34,024 nucleotides of DNA from Saprospiraceae bacterium (GTDB taxonomy: Bacteria; Bacteroidota; Bacteroidia; Chitinophagales; Saprospiraceae): assembly GCA_013360405.1 (NCBI GenBank), contig JABWBR010000057.1, forward strand, positions 1 to 34,024. Direction: 5' to 3'. Position 1 is the first letter of the stretch. Each line of letters begins with the position of its first letter. The position numbers and the translations under genes are program-made. Under the pieces are notes generated by a model that searched no databases, had not been told where the DNA came from, and saw only the letters and a program-made list of their open reading frames with translations. Positions 7,557 to 15,708 of the stretch are shown piece by piece.

Positions 7557-9377
7557 ATGAGATACCTGCTGTCGGTACTATTGGCTTTTGCCCTTATCGC
7601 CATGGCCGCCGGCCAGGAGGCGATTTCTTATGAGGTGTATGACGCCGACCTCGCGCACCATGAAATCCGGGTTGTGGCCACTTTCCCCGCTTTGCCCGAT
7701 GCGCCGCTCAAACTTCGCTTTCCTCAAGCCTCTCCGGGGCGCTATGCGCTTCACCAATTTGCCAAAAACATGTACGACCTGCGCGCTACCGACGGCCGGG
7801 GCCGCGAGTTGAAAATTTACCATACCGACGTGGCTTCGTGGGAAGTCACCGGCCACGACGGGCAGGTGCAAGTTGCCTATACCTTGTATGCCAACCGCGC
7901 CGATGGCACCTACGCCGGCGTCGACAACCGTAAACTGCACCTCAATATGCCGGCCGTGTTTATCTACGGCGTCGGACTCGAACACCGGCCTGTGCTGCTT
8001 TCGTTTAGACTCGAAAACCATCCGGACTGGCAGGTGGCTACGCAATTGGAGCGCCTGGACGGTAACAGGTTCAGGGCGCCCAACTACTACTATTTCTTTG
8101 ACAGCCCGACGATGGTAGGCGAGATAGACCGAAGAAGCTGGCAAAGCAGCTCGGACGGCCGCAAATACAACATCGAAATCGCCATCATGCACGAGGGTAC
8201 TGACGAGCAACTCGACAAATATGCAGAAAGCATCAAGGCCATTGTAGAAGAGGAAAAAGCCATTTTCGGCGAGTTGCCGCAGTTCGATTTTGGAAAATAT
8301 ACCTTCCTGCTCAGTTTCAACCCCTGGGTAGACGGCGATGGCATGGAGCACCGCAATTCCACCGTTTGTTCGGGCAACGGCGCCTTGTCGGACGACGGCA
8401 AGGCCATGACCGGCGTGATTGCCCACGAATTTTTCCACGCCTGGAACGTAGAACGCCTGCGCCCCCGCTCGCTCGAGCCTTTTAATTTCGACAAACCCAA
8501 TATGTCGGATGAGCTCTGGTTTGCCGAAGGGTTTACCTCTTATTACGACGACCTGGTGTTGTGTCGCACGGGTATTTTGTCGACAGAAGACTATCTCAGC
8601 GGCCTTGCCGGTACGGTCAACCTAGTATGGAACAGCCCTGGCCGGCGCCACCGCGGCCCCATTGAAATGAGCCGCCACGCACCCTACGCAGATGCCGCCG
8701 TGTTTATCGATCCGGTTAATTACGCCAATACGTTTATCAGCTATTATCCCTACGGCGCCGCGCTCGGACTTTGCCTCGACCTCAGCCTGCGCAACCGCAA
8801 AGGCGACCTCTCGCTCGACGATTACATGCGCTACCTCTGGCAGCATTTTGGTCGCAACGAAATACCCTATACCGTGGCCGACCTCGAAGCGGCCCTGGCA
8901 GAAGTAACAGGCGACAAATCCTATGCTGCCGACTTCTTTAACCGCTACATCCACAGCAGCCAATTGCCTGATCTCAAAGAACTTTTCTCAGAAATGGGCA
9001 TAGTCATGCGGCCCAAATCACCCAAACAAGCCGGGTTTTATGGCGCTTCGTTTCATCACACAGAGAAAGGCGCCAGGGTGCAAGGGACCGTTTTAGAAAC
9101 CAACCCCCTTTACCAGGCCGGTCTCGACGAGGGCGACCTGCTATTGTCGGTAGACGGCCGCCCGGTCAACCAGGACAATCCCTTCGACGATATATCCTTT
9201 GAGCCGGGCCGGCGTTATACGATCCGGTTTATCCAAAACGGCATAGAGACGACAGGCACGTTCACCGCAGCCCAGGATACCACCATAGAACTTCTAACCG
9301 CCGAATCCGCCGGCGAAAAAACCAACCGGGCTTCGTTGAAACGCCGGGAGGACTGGCTGTCGTCGAAGCGCCGCTAG
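7557..9377 (+). CDS. M61-family metallopeptidase with C-terminal PDZ domain
   Basis: This is a 606-residue exported peptidase, probably periplasmic. The signal peptide is MRYLLSVLLAFALIAMAAG. An N-terminal beta domain (about 22-190) precedes a gluzincin catalytic domain with zinc motif HEFFHAW (H290, E291, H294) and third ligand E324 in WFAEGFTSYYDD. The GMEHRNST substrate-side motif typical of M61 is at about 262-269. A PDZ domain occupies about 500-590 (GTVLETNPLYQAGLDEGDLLLSVDGRPV). M61 enzymes are called glycyl aminopeptidases after the Sphingomonas member, but specificity here is not known. All catalytic residues are present and the length is normal for the family. Confidence 0.93.
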   Translation: MRYLLSVLLAFALIAMAAGQEAISYEVYDADLAHHEIRVVATFPALPDAPLKLRFPQASPGRYALHQFAKNMYDLRATDGRGRELKIYHTDVASWEVTGHDGQVQVAYTLYANRADGTYAGVDNRKLHLNMPAVFIYGVGLEHRPVLLSFRLENHPDWQVATQLERLDGNRFRAPNYYYFFDSPTMVGEIDRRSWQSSSDGRKYNIEIAIMHEGTDEQLDKYAESIKAIVEEEKAIFGELPQFDFGKYTFLLSFNPWVDGDGMEHRNSTVCSGNGALSDDGKAMTGVIAHEFFHAWNVERLRPRSLEPFNFDKPNMSDELWFAEGFTSYYDDLVLCRTGILSTEDYLSGLAGTVNLVWNSPGRRHRGPIEMSRHAPYADAAVFIDPVNYANTFISYYPYGAALGLCLDLSLRNRKGDLSLDDYMRYLWQHFGRNEIPYTVADLEAALAEVTGDKSYAADFFNRYIHSSQLPDLKELFSEMGIVMRPKSPKQAGFYGASFHHTEKGARVQGTVLETNPLYQAGLDEGDLLLSVDGRPVNQDNPFDDISFEPGRRYTIRFIQNGIETTGTFTAAQDTTIELLTAESAGEKTNRASLKRREDWLSSKRR

Positions 9378-9402
9378 AGGGACGGTGCGACTGTACGACT
9401 TT

Positions 9403-9447
9403 GAGACCGACCGCCAACTGCCAACTGCCGACCGCCGACTGCCGATG
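9403..9447 (+). repeat. Short direct-repeat island (CTGCCGAC family)
   Basis: Units of about 7 bases (CCAACTG, CCGACTG, CCGACCG) are repeated without a long opposite arm. The complementary family (GGCAGTCGGCAGTCGG) occurs at 18071-18101. Confidence 0.7.
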
Positions 9448-9507
9448 ATTTTTAGCATGTCTGGCAGCAAAAGAAGGGGGTGATCGTTTTGATATAAATA
9501 TTTCCCC

Positions 9508-10044
9508 ATGAAATATGTGCCATTATTAGTGTTACTCCTGGCCGGCCTGCTGTATGGAGGATGTTTTGAACCCAAAAGGGAAATCCCCGACGAAGTGATG
9601 GGGCTAGCGCCTATCTACAGCACCGGCGACTGGAAACAGATTGCCTTCTCCGAACCCCGTGTTATTCAGACGCTGGGCAAAATCTATTACAAAGACGGGT
9701 ATATTTTTGCCGGTGAAAGCGGGCAGGGCGTGCATATCATCGACAACTCCGACCCTGCGCATCCCGAAAGGATAAAATTCCTGCAAATAACCGGCAATAC
9801 CGACATTGCCATCAAGGGAAATATCATGTACGCCAACAATGGGGGTGACATGGTGGCGATCGACATCAGCCGGCTCGACAGCGCCGTGGTGTTGTCGCGC
9901 ATCCCCAACGCCTTTCCTGAGGTGGAAAATGCCGGCACGGCGCCGCCCAATTATTTCGGCTTTTTTGAATGCGTAGATCCTTCCAGGGGAGTGGTTATCG
10001 GCTGGGAGGAAAAATTGTTGCACAAACCACAGTGCTGGCGATAA
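9508..10044 (+). CDS. LVIVD-repeat lipoprotein, short form
   Basis: The product is 178 residues. It has a lipoprotein signal with a lipobox ending GGC (about residue 19), then YSTGDWKQIAFSEPRVIQTLGKIYYKDGYIFAGESGQGVHIIDNSDPAHP, read here as separate beta-propeller blades of the LVIVD type. The WEEKLLHKPQCWR ending appears to be a normal terminus, so I do not think it is truncated. LVIVD proteins are bacterial surface or periplasmic propeller proteins of unknown binding partner. The next gene is a second LVIVD protein, so this pair plus the barrel-like gene behind it may work as one envelope assembly. Confidence 0.8.
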   Translation: MKYVPLLVLLLAGLLYGGCFEPKREIPDEVMGLAPIYSTGDWKQIAFSEPRVIQTLGKIYYKDGYIFAGESGQGVHIIDNSDPAHPERIKFLQITGNTDIAIKGNIMYANNGGDMVAIDISRLDSAVVLSRIPNAFPEVENAGTAPPNYFGFFECVDPSRGVVIGWEEKLLHKPQCWR

Positions 10045-10050
10045 AATTTG

Positions 10051-10116
10051 TTAGCTATTAGCAGGTAGCAGTTAGTTCTGGGCAGCTAATAGCTAATAGC
10101 TAATTGCTAACTGCTA
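10051..10116. repeat. Inverted short-repeat island (TTAGC family)
   Basis: The left arm TTAGCTATTAGCAGGTAGCAG pairs with a right arm made of CTAATAGCTAATAGC and CTAACTGCTAA units. It fills the spacer between the two LVIVD genes. Related units occur at 22340-22399 and 29806-29876. Confidence 0.8.
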
Positions 10117-10131
10117 AAAAATAAACACCAC

Positions 10132-10905
10132 ATGACACATCATTCTGCTCTTCGATATATCCTTTCGCTTTTTATCCTGGCTTTGCTCACGGTGCGCTGC
10201 GCCGACCAAAGCGCCGATATCAGCGCCGACAACGGCACGGGCATAGGCGGCTCCCTGGCCCGCTTTGTCATCAAGGGCAACTACCTGTACACGATTGATT
10301 TCAGCACCCTGCGCTATTACGATATCAGTCAGCCCGCTACGCCGGTGTTCAAAAAAGAGATCAGGCTGGATGTGGGCGTGGAGACCATCTTCCCGCTCGA
10401 AGACTGGCTTTTCCTGGGTACGCAATGGGGCATGCTGATTTACCGGGTGGCCGACAACGGCGAACCGGAATACGTATCCACTTATTCTCACGTGCGGAGT
10501 TGCGACCCCGTGGTGGCCAATAGCGAATTCGCCTACGTAACCCTGCGCGCCAACGGCTGCAACGCCGTCAACGGCAATTTTACCGACGACAGGCTGGAAA
10601 TCATCTCCCTTGCTAATATCCAGCAGCCGCAAATATTGGCCGAATACCAGATGGAAGAACCCTGGGGTATGGGGCTCGACGACAACTGGTTGTTTGTGTG
10701 CGACGGGCAGTTTGGGCTCAAGATGTACGATGTAACCAACTCGCAAGATATCCAGTTGGTGCAGCACATTACCACTATCAATGCGCGCGATGCCATTGCG
10801 CTAAACGGATTATTGCTCGTAATAGGCCCCGATAGCGTGTATCAATACGATTACAGCCAGCCAGGTACGCTTGTTTTTGTATCTCAACTGCCATTTGGCG
10901 TATGA
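10132..10905 (+). CDS. LVIVD-repeat beta-propeller lipoprotein
   Basis: The product is 257 residues. The N terminus is a signal sequence with a Cys at position 24 (LTVRCADQS), a plausible lipobox. The body consists of repeated YDIS/YDVTNSQ-type blades (FVIKGNYLYTIDFSTLRYYDIS, ending blades such as GLKMYDVTNSQDIQLVQHI), the pattern of LVIVD propellers. The protein should be anchored at the envelope; ligand and role are unknown. The stop codon TGA overlaps the start ATG of the next gene (ATGA at 10902-10905), which points to translational coupling. Confidence 0.85.
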   Translation: MTHHSALRYILSLFILALLTVRCADQSADISADNGTGIGGSLARFVIKGNYLYTIDFSTLRYYDISQPATPVFKKEIRLDVGVETIFPLEDWLFLGTQWGMLIYRVADNGEPEYVSTYSHVRSCDPVVANSEFAYVTLRANGCNAVNGNFTDDRLEIISLANIQQPQILAEYQMEEPWGMGLDDNWLFVCDGQFGLKMYDVTNSQDIQLVQHITTINARDAIALNGLLLVIGPDSVYQYDYSQPGTLVFVSQLPFGV

Positions 10906-11558
10906 AAAAAACGCTATTTCTCTTGACCTGGCTGGCGCCTTTTTGGCTTTTTGCCCAAAATCCGGCGCCCGATGCCCTTCCTCCGGGGTGGATCGTAAAA
11001 ATATCGCCGCTGGTGTGGTTGCATCCCTATTTCCCGTCGTTAGATCTGGCCGTAGAACGGCGCATCAGCGCCAACTGGTATGCCGAGGTGAGCGCGGGCA
11101 AGATGGTCAACCTGGGTTTTGCCAACAACCCCGTCTTGGCGAGTCTCGACGGACACCGCATTCATATCGGCGCCAGGTATTACTTCCGCCCGCCCGCAAG
11201 TCGCCGGTATACGCAGTTTGTGCAGGGTTACGGCGATCTGCTTCGCGCCGACGCCGCCATCGAAGGCGACTTTTGCCGCTTTGATTGCACCTTCACCCAG
11301 CGGCTCAATTACCAGCGCCTCGAGCGCAAGCGGGCCTTTTATGCGGCTTACGGCGGCAGTCTCTTCTTCGGACGCCGCTGGATCTTCGAATTCGACGCCG
11401 GTCTCGGCTATGTACACCGGGATATCCAGTATGGAGAAATCCCCCCCGACGCCACTTTCCGCACCAACGGCTCGCTGATCTGGAATTACGGATCAGATGG
11501 AGTCAGTCAACAGATAGAGCCGAATGTTCGGGTGAAATTGGGGGTGGTTATCTTTTGA
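10902..11558 (+). CDS. Outer-membrane beta-barrel-like protein, unknown function
   Basis: The product is 218 residues with a signal peptide (KKTLFLLTWLAPFWLFAQ, cleaved before NPAP). The rest alternates short hydrophobic strands and polar turns (WLHPYFPSLDLAVERRIS, AEVSAGKMVNLGF, IHIGARYYFRPP, FEFDAGLGYVHRDI) and ends with VRVKLGVVIF, an aromatic-terminated strand expected of an outer-membrane barrel of about eight strands. It overlaps the preceding LVIVD gene by four bases. The stop codon TGA at 11556-11558 lies in the first unit of the following repeat island. Confidence 0.7.
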   Translation: MKKTLFLLTWLAPFWLFAQNPAPDALPPGWIVKISPLVWLHPYFPSLDLAVERRISANWYAEVSAGKMVNLGFANNPVLASLDGHRIHIGARYYFRPPASRRYTQFVQGYGDLLRADAAIEGDFCRFDCTFTQRLNYQRLERKRAFYAAYGGSLFFGRRWIFEFDAGLGYVHRDIQYGEIPPDATFRTNGSLIWNYGSDGVSQQIEPNVRVKLGVVIF

Positions 11559-11654
11559 TGTTGAATTTTTGATGTTTAATGTTTGATTAATAGAAAATTA
11601 CAGATTAAAAAAATAATCCAACATTCAACATCAAACATCCAAAATCAAAAATCC
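11553..11654. repeat. Inverted short-repeat island (TTGATGTTGAA family)
   Basis: The left arm TTGATGTTGAATTTTTGATG and the right arm ACATTCAACATCAAACATCC flank an AT-rich centre. The left arm supplies the stop codon of the upstream gene. Confidence 0.8.
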
Positions 11655-11720
11655 TTTCCCATCCTTCCAAATCGCCCAAATCCTGGTTAAAAATTCCAGG
11701 GCGCCGATTGCCCGGGCATG

Positions 11721-12026
11721 AGTAATGTTTAATGCTGAATGTTTAATGTTTGATTAATATTTAATTACACATAGAAAAAATTCAACATCAAACATTCAAC
11801 ATCAAACATTCAACACAAACATTCGACATCAAAAATTCAACATCAAAAATTCAACATCAAACATTCAACACAAACATTCGACATCAAAAATTCAACATCA
11901 AAAATTCAACATCAAAAATTCAACATCAAAAATTCAACATCAAAAATTCAACATCAAACATTCAACATCAAAAATTCAACATCAAAAATTCAACATCAAA
12001 CATTCAACATCAAACATTCAACATCA
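11721..12026. repeat. Large 13-bp tandem repeat island (ATTCAACATCAAA)
   Basis: A short left arm of GTTTAATGCTGAATG-type units is followed from about 11778 by some twenty tandem copies of ATTCAACATCAAA with variants (AAA/ACA junctions, CGACATC, CAACACAAAC). The variant CAACACAAAC recurs exactly 55 bases apart (11811 and 11866), so a multi-unit block has been duplicated. The array ends inside the stop codon (12024-12026, minus strand) of the amidohydrolase gene. Units are contiguous, with no spacers. Confidence 0.9.
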
Positions 12027-13742
12027 ATAATTACCCCGGTACTTCACCCTTCCCCCCACCATCGTCATCACCACCTTCGTCTTCAGAATCTCTTCCTCCG
12101 GGCAGTAAAGCAAGTCGTTGGAGAGCACCGTGATATCGGCCAGTTTGCCTTTTGCAAGCGAGCCCTTGTCGTTTTCTTCGAAAGCGGAATAGGCGTTGGC
12201 CAGGGTGTAGGAATAGATCGCCTCCTGGCGGGTCATCTTTTGCTCAGGGAAAAAGATCAGCCCGGTGTCGGCGCGGCGGCGGGTGACGGAGGCGTAAAAA
12301 GAGGGTAGGGGGTCCACGTCTTCTACGGGGGCGTCGGTGCCGTTGTTGACTACCGCGCCGGCGTCGAGCAGACTGCGCCAGGGGTAGGCGCCGGCGCGGG
12401 AGCGTTCTTCGCCGAGTCGCTTCACCACAAAAGGCGCGTCGGAAGTGCAGTGGATGCCCTGCATAGCGGCAATAACGCCCAGTTGCTTGAAGCGGGGAAT
12501 ATCGTCGGGGTCGAGATGTTGGGCGTGTTCGATGCGCCAGCGCAGGTCTTTTTTGTCGGGGTGCTGAGCAAAAGTCTGTTCGCAGATATTAAGCGTCTCC
12601 TGGTTGGCGCGATCGCCGATGGCGTGTACGCACATTTGCATGCCGTGATCGATAGCCAGCTTGGCGATATTTTGCACCTCCTCGATGGGGGTCGTATTTT
12701 GGCCGACGAAGTCTTTTTTGTCGTTGTAGGGGGCCAGTAGCCAGGCGCCGTAGGATCCCAGGGCGCCGTCGAGTTCGGTTTTGATAGCGCGGGAGGTAAA
12801 AAAGTGGTTACCCGCGTTGATTATGGGGAAATCGGACAAGTTGTCCTTCATCTCTTCATAGCTATGGCGCACCATCACCCAGAGGCGCAGGTCGAGTTCG
12901 CCTTTTTCGGCCATAGCTTTGTAATCTTCGATTTCGCTGAATTTCGAGCCGGCATCCTGGAAGGAAGTGATGCCTTTTTTGAGGCATTCCTGCTGGGCGA
13001 GTTCGATGCCTTTCTGCCATTGTTGCTTTTTGGCTTCGGGGCTTAAGGTATTGAGATAGGCCTGGTAGGCTTCGTAGATAGGCCGCATAGCGCGTTCTTC
13101 GAAGACGCCGATGGCCTGCTTGCGCGAGTCGCGCACGATCTCGCCGCCAACCGGGTTGGGGGTTTCGGCGCTGATGCCGGCGAGCTCCATAGCTTTGGCG
13201 TTGGCAAACAGCGAATGGCCGCTGGCGTGGCTGAGCATCACGGGGTTATTAGGCGAGGCGGCGCTTAGTTCGTCGTGGTAGGGGTAGCCCAGCACCTGGC
13301 GTTGTGGCGTACGGTTCCATTTTTCCTGGTGCCATCCCCTGCCGATGATCCACTCGCCGGGTTTGGCTGTTTTGGCGCGTTCGGCGACGGCGGCCACGAT
13401 ATCCTCCCAGTTTTTCGATTGCAGGAAATTTAGATTGATCAGGCTGCTGCCGAGGCCTCCGAAATGGCCGTGTCCTTCGATGAACCCGGGCATAGCGAAT
13501 TGCCCCTGCAGGTCTATCATTTCGGTTTTGTCGTGGGCCAGGGCCTTCACCGCTTCGTTGCTGCCCACCAGCAAAATGCGGTCGCCACTAATGGCTATGG
13601 CCTGCGCGGTAGGTTGCGCTTCGTCAACGGTATAGATATTGCCGTTGAATAATATCGTGTCGGCCTTGTCTTCCTGCGGCTTCGCGCAGCTCATTAAGCA
13701 AACACAAAATGTAAAACAGACGATGATGGCTTGGAATCTCAT
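12024..13742 (-). CDS. Amidohydrolase-family lipoprotein (Amidohydro_3/YtcJ-like)
   Basis: The product is 572 residues. The lipobox LMSC gives a lipidated Cys19, so the enzyme is probably periplasmic. The fold starts with the N-terminal beta sandwich (ILFNGNIYTVDEAQPTAQAIAI) and the metal motif HGHF (H91, H93). Later come CVHAIGD and RIEHAQHLDPDD, which carry the other metal histidines, and NNGTDAPVEDVDP with the catalytic Asp. These are the Amidohydro_3 signatures of N-substituted formamide deformylase/YtcJ-like hydrolases. The natural substrate cannot be told from sequence. It stands alone between a repeat island on its 3' side and another island upstream. Confidence 0.9.
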   Translation of the reverse strand: MRFQAIIVCFTFCVCLMSCAKPQEDKADTILFNGNIYTVDEAQPTAQAIAISGDRILLVGSNEAVKALAHDKTEMIDLQGQFAMPGFIEGHGHFGGLGSSLINLNFLQSKNWEDIVAAVAERAKTAKPGEWIIGRGWHQEKWNRTPQRQVLGYPYHDELSAASPNNPVMLSHASGHSLFANAKAMELAGISAETPNPVGGEIVRDSRKQAIGVFEERAMRPIYEAYQAYLNTLSPEAKKQQWQKGIELAQQECLKKGITSFQDAGSKFSEIEDYKAMAEKGELDLRLWVMVRHSYEEMKDNLSDFPIINAGNHFFTSRAIKTELDGALGSYGAWLLAPYNDKKDFVGQNTTPIEEVQNIAKLAIDHGMQMCVHAIGDRANQETLNICEQTFAQHPDKKDLRWRIEHAQHLDPDDIPRFKQLGVIAAMQGIHCTSDAPFVVKRLGEERSRAGAYPWRSLLDAGAVVNNGTDAPVEDVDPLPSFYASVTRRRADTGLIFFPEQKMTRQEAIYSYTLANAYSAFEENDKGSLAKGKLADITVLSNDLLYCPEEEILKTKVVMTMVGGRVKYRGNY

Positions 13743-13829
13743 ATCAATGATTGTATTTTACTGAACGGAATGGTTAGGAACTCTTTGCTCAAAAGTAGCA
13801 GTTTTGGATGGGGAATGGGAATTATTTGT

Positions 13830-13926
13830 TGTCTGTTATCCGTTATCGGTTCTCTGTTGTCGGTTCTTTATCTTTACAAATAATTTCGAACAGAGAACGG
13901 ACAACTGATAACCGAAAACAGAGAAC
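13830..13926. repeat. Inverted short-repeat island abutting a start codon
   Basis: The left arm is CTGTTATCCGTTATCGG plus TTCTCTGTTGTCGGTTC. The right arm is GAACAGAGAACGGACAAC plus TGATAACCGAAAACAGAGAAC and ends directly at the ATG of the acetyltransferase gene (13927). The centre holds TTTATCTTTACAAA, close to a -7 promoter element, so the mRNA leader would consist of the right arm only. Confidence 0.85.
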
Positions 13927-14385
13927 ATGACCCACGACCCATACACCGTGACAATCCGCCAGGCGAACCGCGCCGACTTAAAAGCCATCCACGGGCTGGT
14001 GCGCGAATTGGCCATCTATGAACGCGCCGAGGATGCTTTTGTGGCTACCCTGGATACCTATGAGCGCGACTTTGACGAGGGCGTCTTTGAAGCGCTCGTA
14101 GCCGATCACAATGGCGACATTGCCGGCATGATGCTGTACTACATGGCCTATTCTACCTGGAAGGGGAAAATGCTTTTTCTCGAAGATTTTGTGGTAAAAG
14201 AAGCCTACCGGCGCCATCATATCGGTCAACACTTATTCGACGCTCTGTTGGAAACAGCCAGGGAAAAAGGCTGTGCGTTGGTAAAATGGCAGGTGCTGGA
14301 TTGGAATGAACCCGCGCTTCGCTTTTATGAAAAGAACCGTGCGATCATTGAGAAAGAATGGTGGAATGGGAAATTTTTTTTGTAA
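13927..14385 (+). CDS. GNAT-family N-acetyltransferase, diamine acetyltransferase-like
   Basis: The product is 152 residues, the usual length for a single GNAT domain. The motifs resemble the spermidine/spermine (diamine) acetyltransferase group: LFLEDFVVKEAYRRHHIGQHLFDAL (the acetyl-CoA loop is RRHHIG) and VLDWNEPALRFYEKN. Such enzymes transfer acetyl from acetyl-CoA to a primary amine in the cytoplasm; polyamines are a reasonable guess but not shown. An arginine decarboxylase gene lies about 6 kb away but is not in the same unit. The ATG directly follows a repeat arm, with no Shine-Dalgarno site. Confidence 0.88.
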   Translation: MTHDPYTVTIRQANRADLKAIHGLVRELAIYERAEDAFVATLDTYERDFDEGVFEALVADHNGDIAGMMLYYMAYSTWKGKMLFLEDFVVKEAYRRHHIGQHLFDALLETAREKGCALVKWQVLDWNEPALRFYEKNRAIIEKEWWNGKFFL

Positions 14386-14409
14386 ATACGAAAATTGTTA
14401 ATATCTTTA
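14379..14409 (+). promoter_or_regulatory. Bacteroidota-type promoter for a candidate small RNA
   Basis: TTTG (14379-14382, at the very end of the acetyltransferase gene) and TATCTTTA (14402-14409) are separated by 19 bases. The last base of the -7 box deviates from consensus. Confidence 0.45.
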
Positions 14410-14414
14410 ACGCC

Positions 14415-14591
14415 GAGTTTAGTATTCGGGCAAAAATTTTTTTGCCTCAGCAATGCCAGACATAAGCCATTCCACATTTTCCCCATTACTTTAGCAAGGC
14501 ATTGTCTTTCTGTGTAGTAAAGATGACATAAAATAATATAGTGTTTCATAGTGTGAGGGGTAGCCGCTTCGGCGGTTGCTCCTTTTTTTTT
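14415..14591 (+). ncRNA. Candidate ~175-nt small RNA
   Basis: It lies between the promoter above and a UUCG-loop terminator. Visible pairing includes GGCAAAAA/TTTTTGCC (about 14429-14446) and CAATGCC with GGCATTG about 45 bases apart. No reading frame of note is present. It could instead be the 3' untranslated region of the acetyltransferase mRNA. Confidence 0.4.
14557..14591 (+). terminator. Rho-independent terminator with UUCG tetraloop
   Basis: The 11-bp stem GGGGTAGCCGC/GCGGTTGCTCC is capped by TTCG and followed by nine T residues. A second hairpin, GGGCGAC/GTCGCCC (14593-14613), follows directly and faces the convergent polyprenyl synthase gene. Confidence 0.85.
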
Positions 14592-14634
14592 GGGGCGACG
14601 GTGAACGTCGCCCTTGCGATCACGCCCTCTCCCC

Positions 14635-15612
14635 CTACACCTCCCTATCCATCAACTGTTCTGCCAACTGGATCAGCGCTTGTTTTTTTGCATCGGGTGC
14701 TTGTACCGCATCGAGGCTTTCATAGGCTTGTTGGCGGAAAGCGGATTTTGCGATTTCGGTATGCCGGGCAATATCAAGTTGTTCAAAGATGGCTGTGACG
14801 GCGCTTATTTTTTCGGTTTCGGGAAGTTTCGAATCGGCGAGTAGGGATCGTAGTCTGTGGCGGGTGGCCTCGTCGGCCAGTTCGAGGGCTTTGAGCACCA
14901 GGAAGGTTTTTTTGTTTTGCACAATATCGCCGCCTACTTTTTTGCCAAACTTGCCGGGGTCGCCGAATACATCGAGCAGGTCGTCGTGCAATTGGAAAGC
15001 AATGCCGATTTGTCTGCCGAAAAAGGCCAGTCGTTGGATATCGACGGGCGGGGCGCCGGCGACAATAGCGCCCAATTGGAGGCTACCGCCGAGCAGGGCT
15101 GCGGTTTTCAGCTCAATCATCCGGATATATTCTTCGATAGCCACCTCCTGGCGGCTTTCAAACTCCATATCATATTGTTGGCCCTGGCATACTTCAACGG
15201 CCATGCGGTTGAACGCGCTTATCAGGGCATGGGTATGTGCGGGGTCGCAGGCTTGGAGCAAGTAGTCGTACACATGAATCAGCATCACATCGCCACTAAG
15301 AATGCCCGTATTAGCGCCGTAAAGCTCGTGAACGGTGGGTTTACCCCGCCGCAGCGGCGCCTGGTCCATGATATCGTCGTGAACCAGCGTAAAATTGTGG
15401 AACAATTCTACCGCATAGGCAACCGGTAGCGCCTTTTCGGGGCGTTCCTCAAACATCGTATAGCCAAGCAGGGCCAGTACCGGGCGAAGCCGCTTGCCAC
15501 CAAGCTCCATAATGTAATTAATCGGCTCGTAAAGAGAAGCGGGCTCGCTCTTGAAAGGATGGCTGGAGAGATATTGTTGGAATAATTGCTGATATATTTC
15601 AATTTGCTGCAT
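14635..15612 (-). CDS. Polyprenyl diphosphate synthase (short-chain type, trans)
   Basis: This 325-residue cytosolic enzyme condenses isopentenyl diphosphate onto allylic diphosphates. Visible motifs are GGKRLRP (38-44), the first Asp-rich motif DDIMD (79-83), QQYDMEF, KTAALLGG, and the second Asp-rich motif DDLLD (210-214), with KVGGD behind it. The first motif has no two-residue insertion, and Phe74 lies five residues before it with Thr at -4. In the known classification this favours a C15-C20 product over a long chain, but product length cannot be fixed by reading alone. The gene is divergent from the response-regulator operon, with a shared upstream region of about 96 bases. Confidence 0.93.
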   Translation of the reverse strand: MQQIEIYQQLFQQYLSSHPFKSEPASLYEPINYIMELGGKRLRPVLALLGYTMFEERPEKALPVAYAVELFHNFTLVHDDIMDQAPLRRGKPTVHELYGANTGILSGDVMLIHVYDYLLQACDPAHTHALISAFNRMAVEVCQGQQYDMEFESRQEVAIEEYIRMIELKTAALLGGSLQLGAIVAGAPPVDIQRLAFFGRQIGIAFQLHDDLLDVFGDPGKFGKKVGGDIVQNKKTFLVLKALELADEATRHRLRSLLADSKLPETEKISAVTAIFEQLDIARHTEIAKSAFRQQAYESLDAVQAPDAKKQALIQLAEQLMDREV

Positions 15613-15695
15613 GAAACAGACTTTTTATTTACAAAAAAAGAAAAGGGTACGCAAAATGGCGCAATAAACCCGTCTGCAAAGTTCGCAGGATATCT

Positions 15696-15703
15696 TATAT
15701 TTG
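15696..15703 (+). promoter_or_regulatory. Candidate -7 element, possibly giving a leaderless mRNA
   Basis: TATATTTG ends only five bases before the ATG at 15709. With a start site about seven bases after the box, the mRNA would be leaderless or nearly so. No good -33 TTG was found. Confidence 0.45.
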
Positions 15704-15708
15704 TTAGC

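Noticed and set aside
9508-10044. Short LVIVD protein as a broken gene
   Set aside because: The C terminus ends cleanly and I see no further homologous sequence in other frames behind the stop.
11778-12026. CRISPR-like array
   Set aside because: The 13-bp units are contiguous with no unique spacers, and no cas genes are present.
15586-15708. Upstream extension of the CheY-like regulator by 41 residues
   Set aside because: The receiver domain starts normally at the later ATG, and a promoter box lies just before it; the extension overlaps the divergent synthase gene start.
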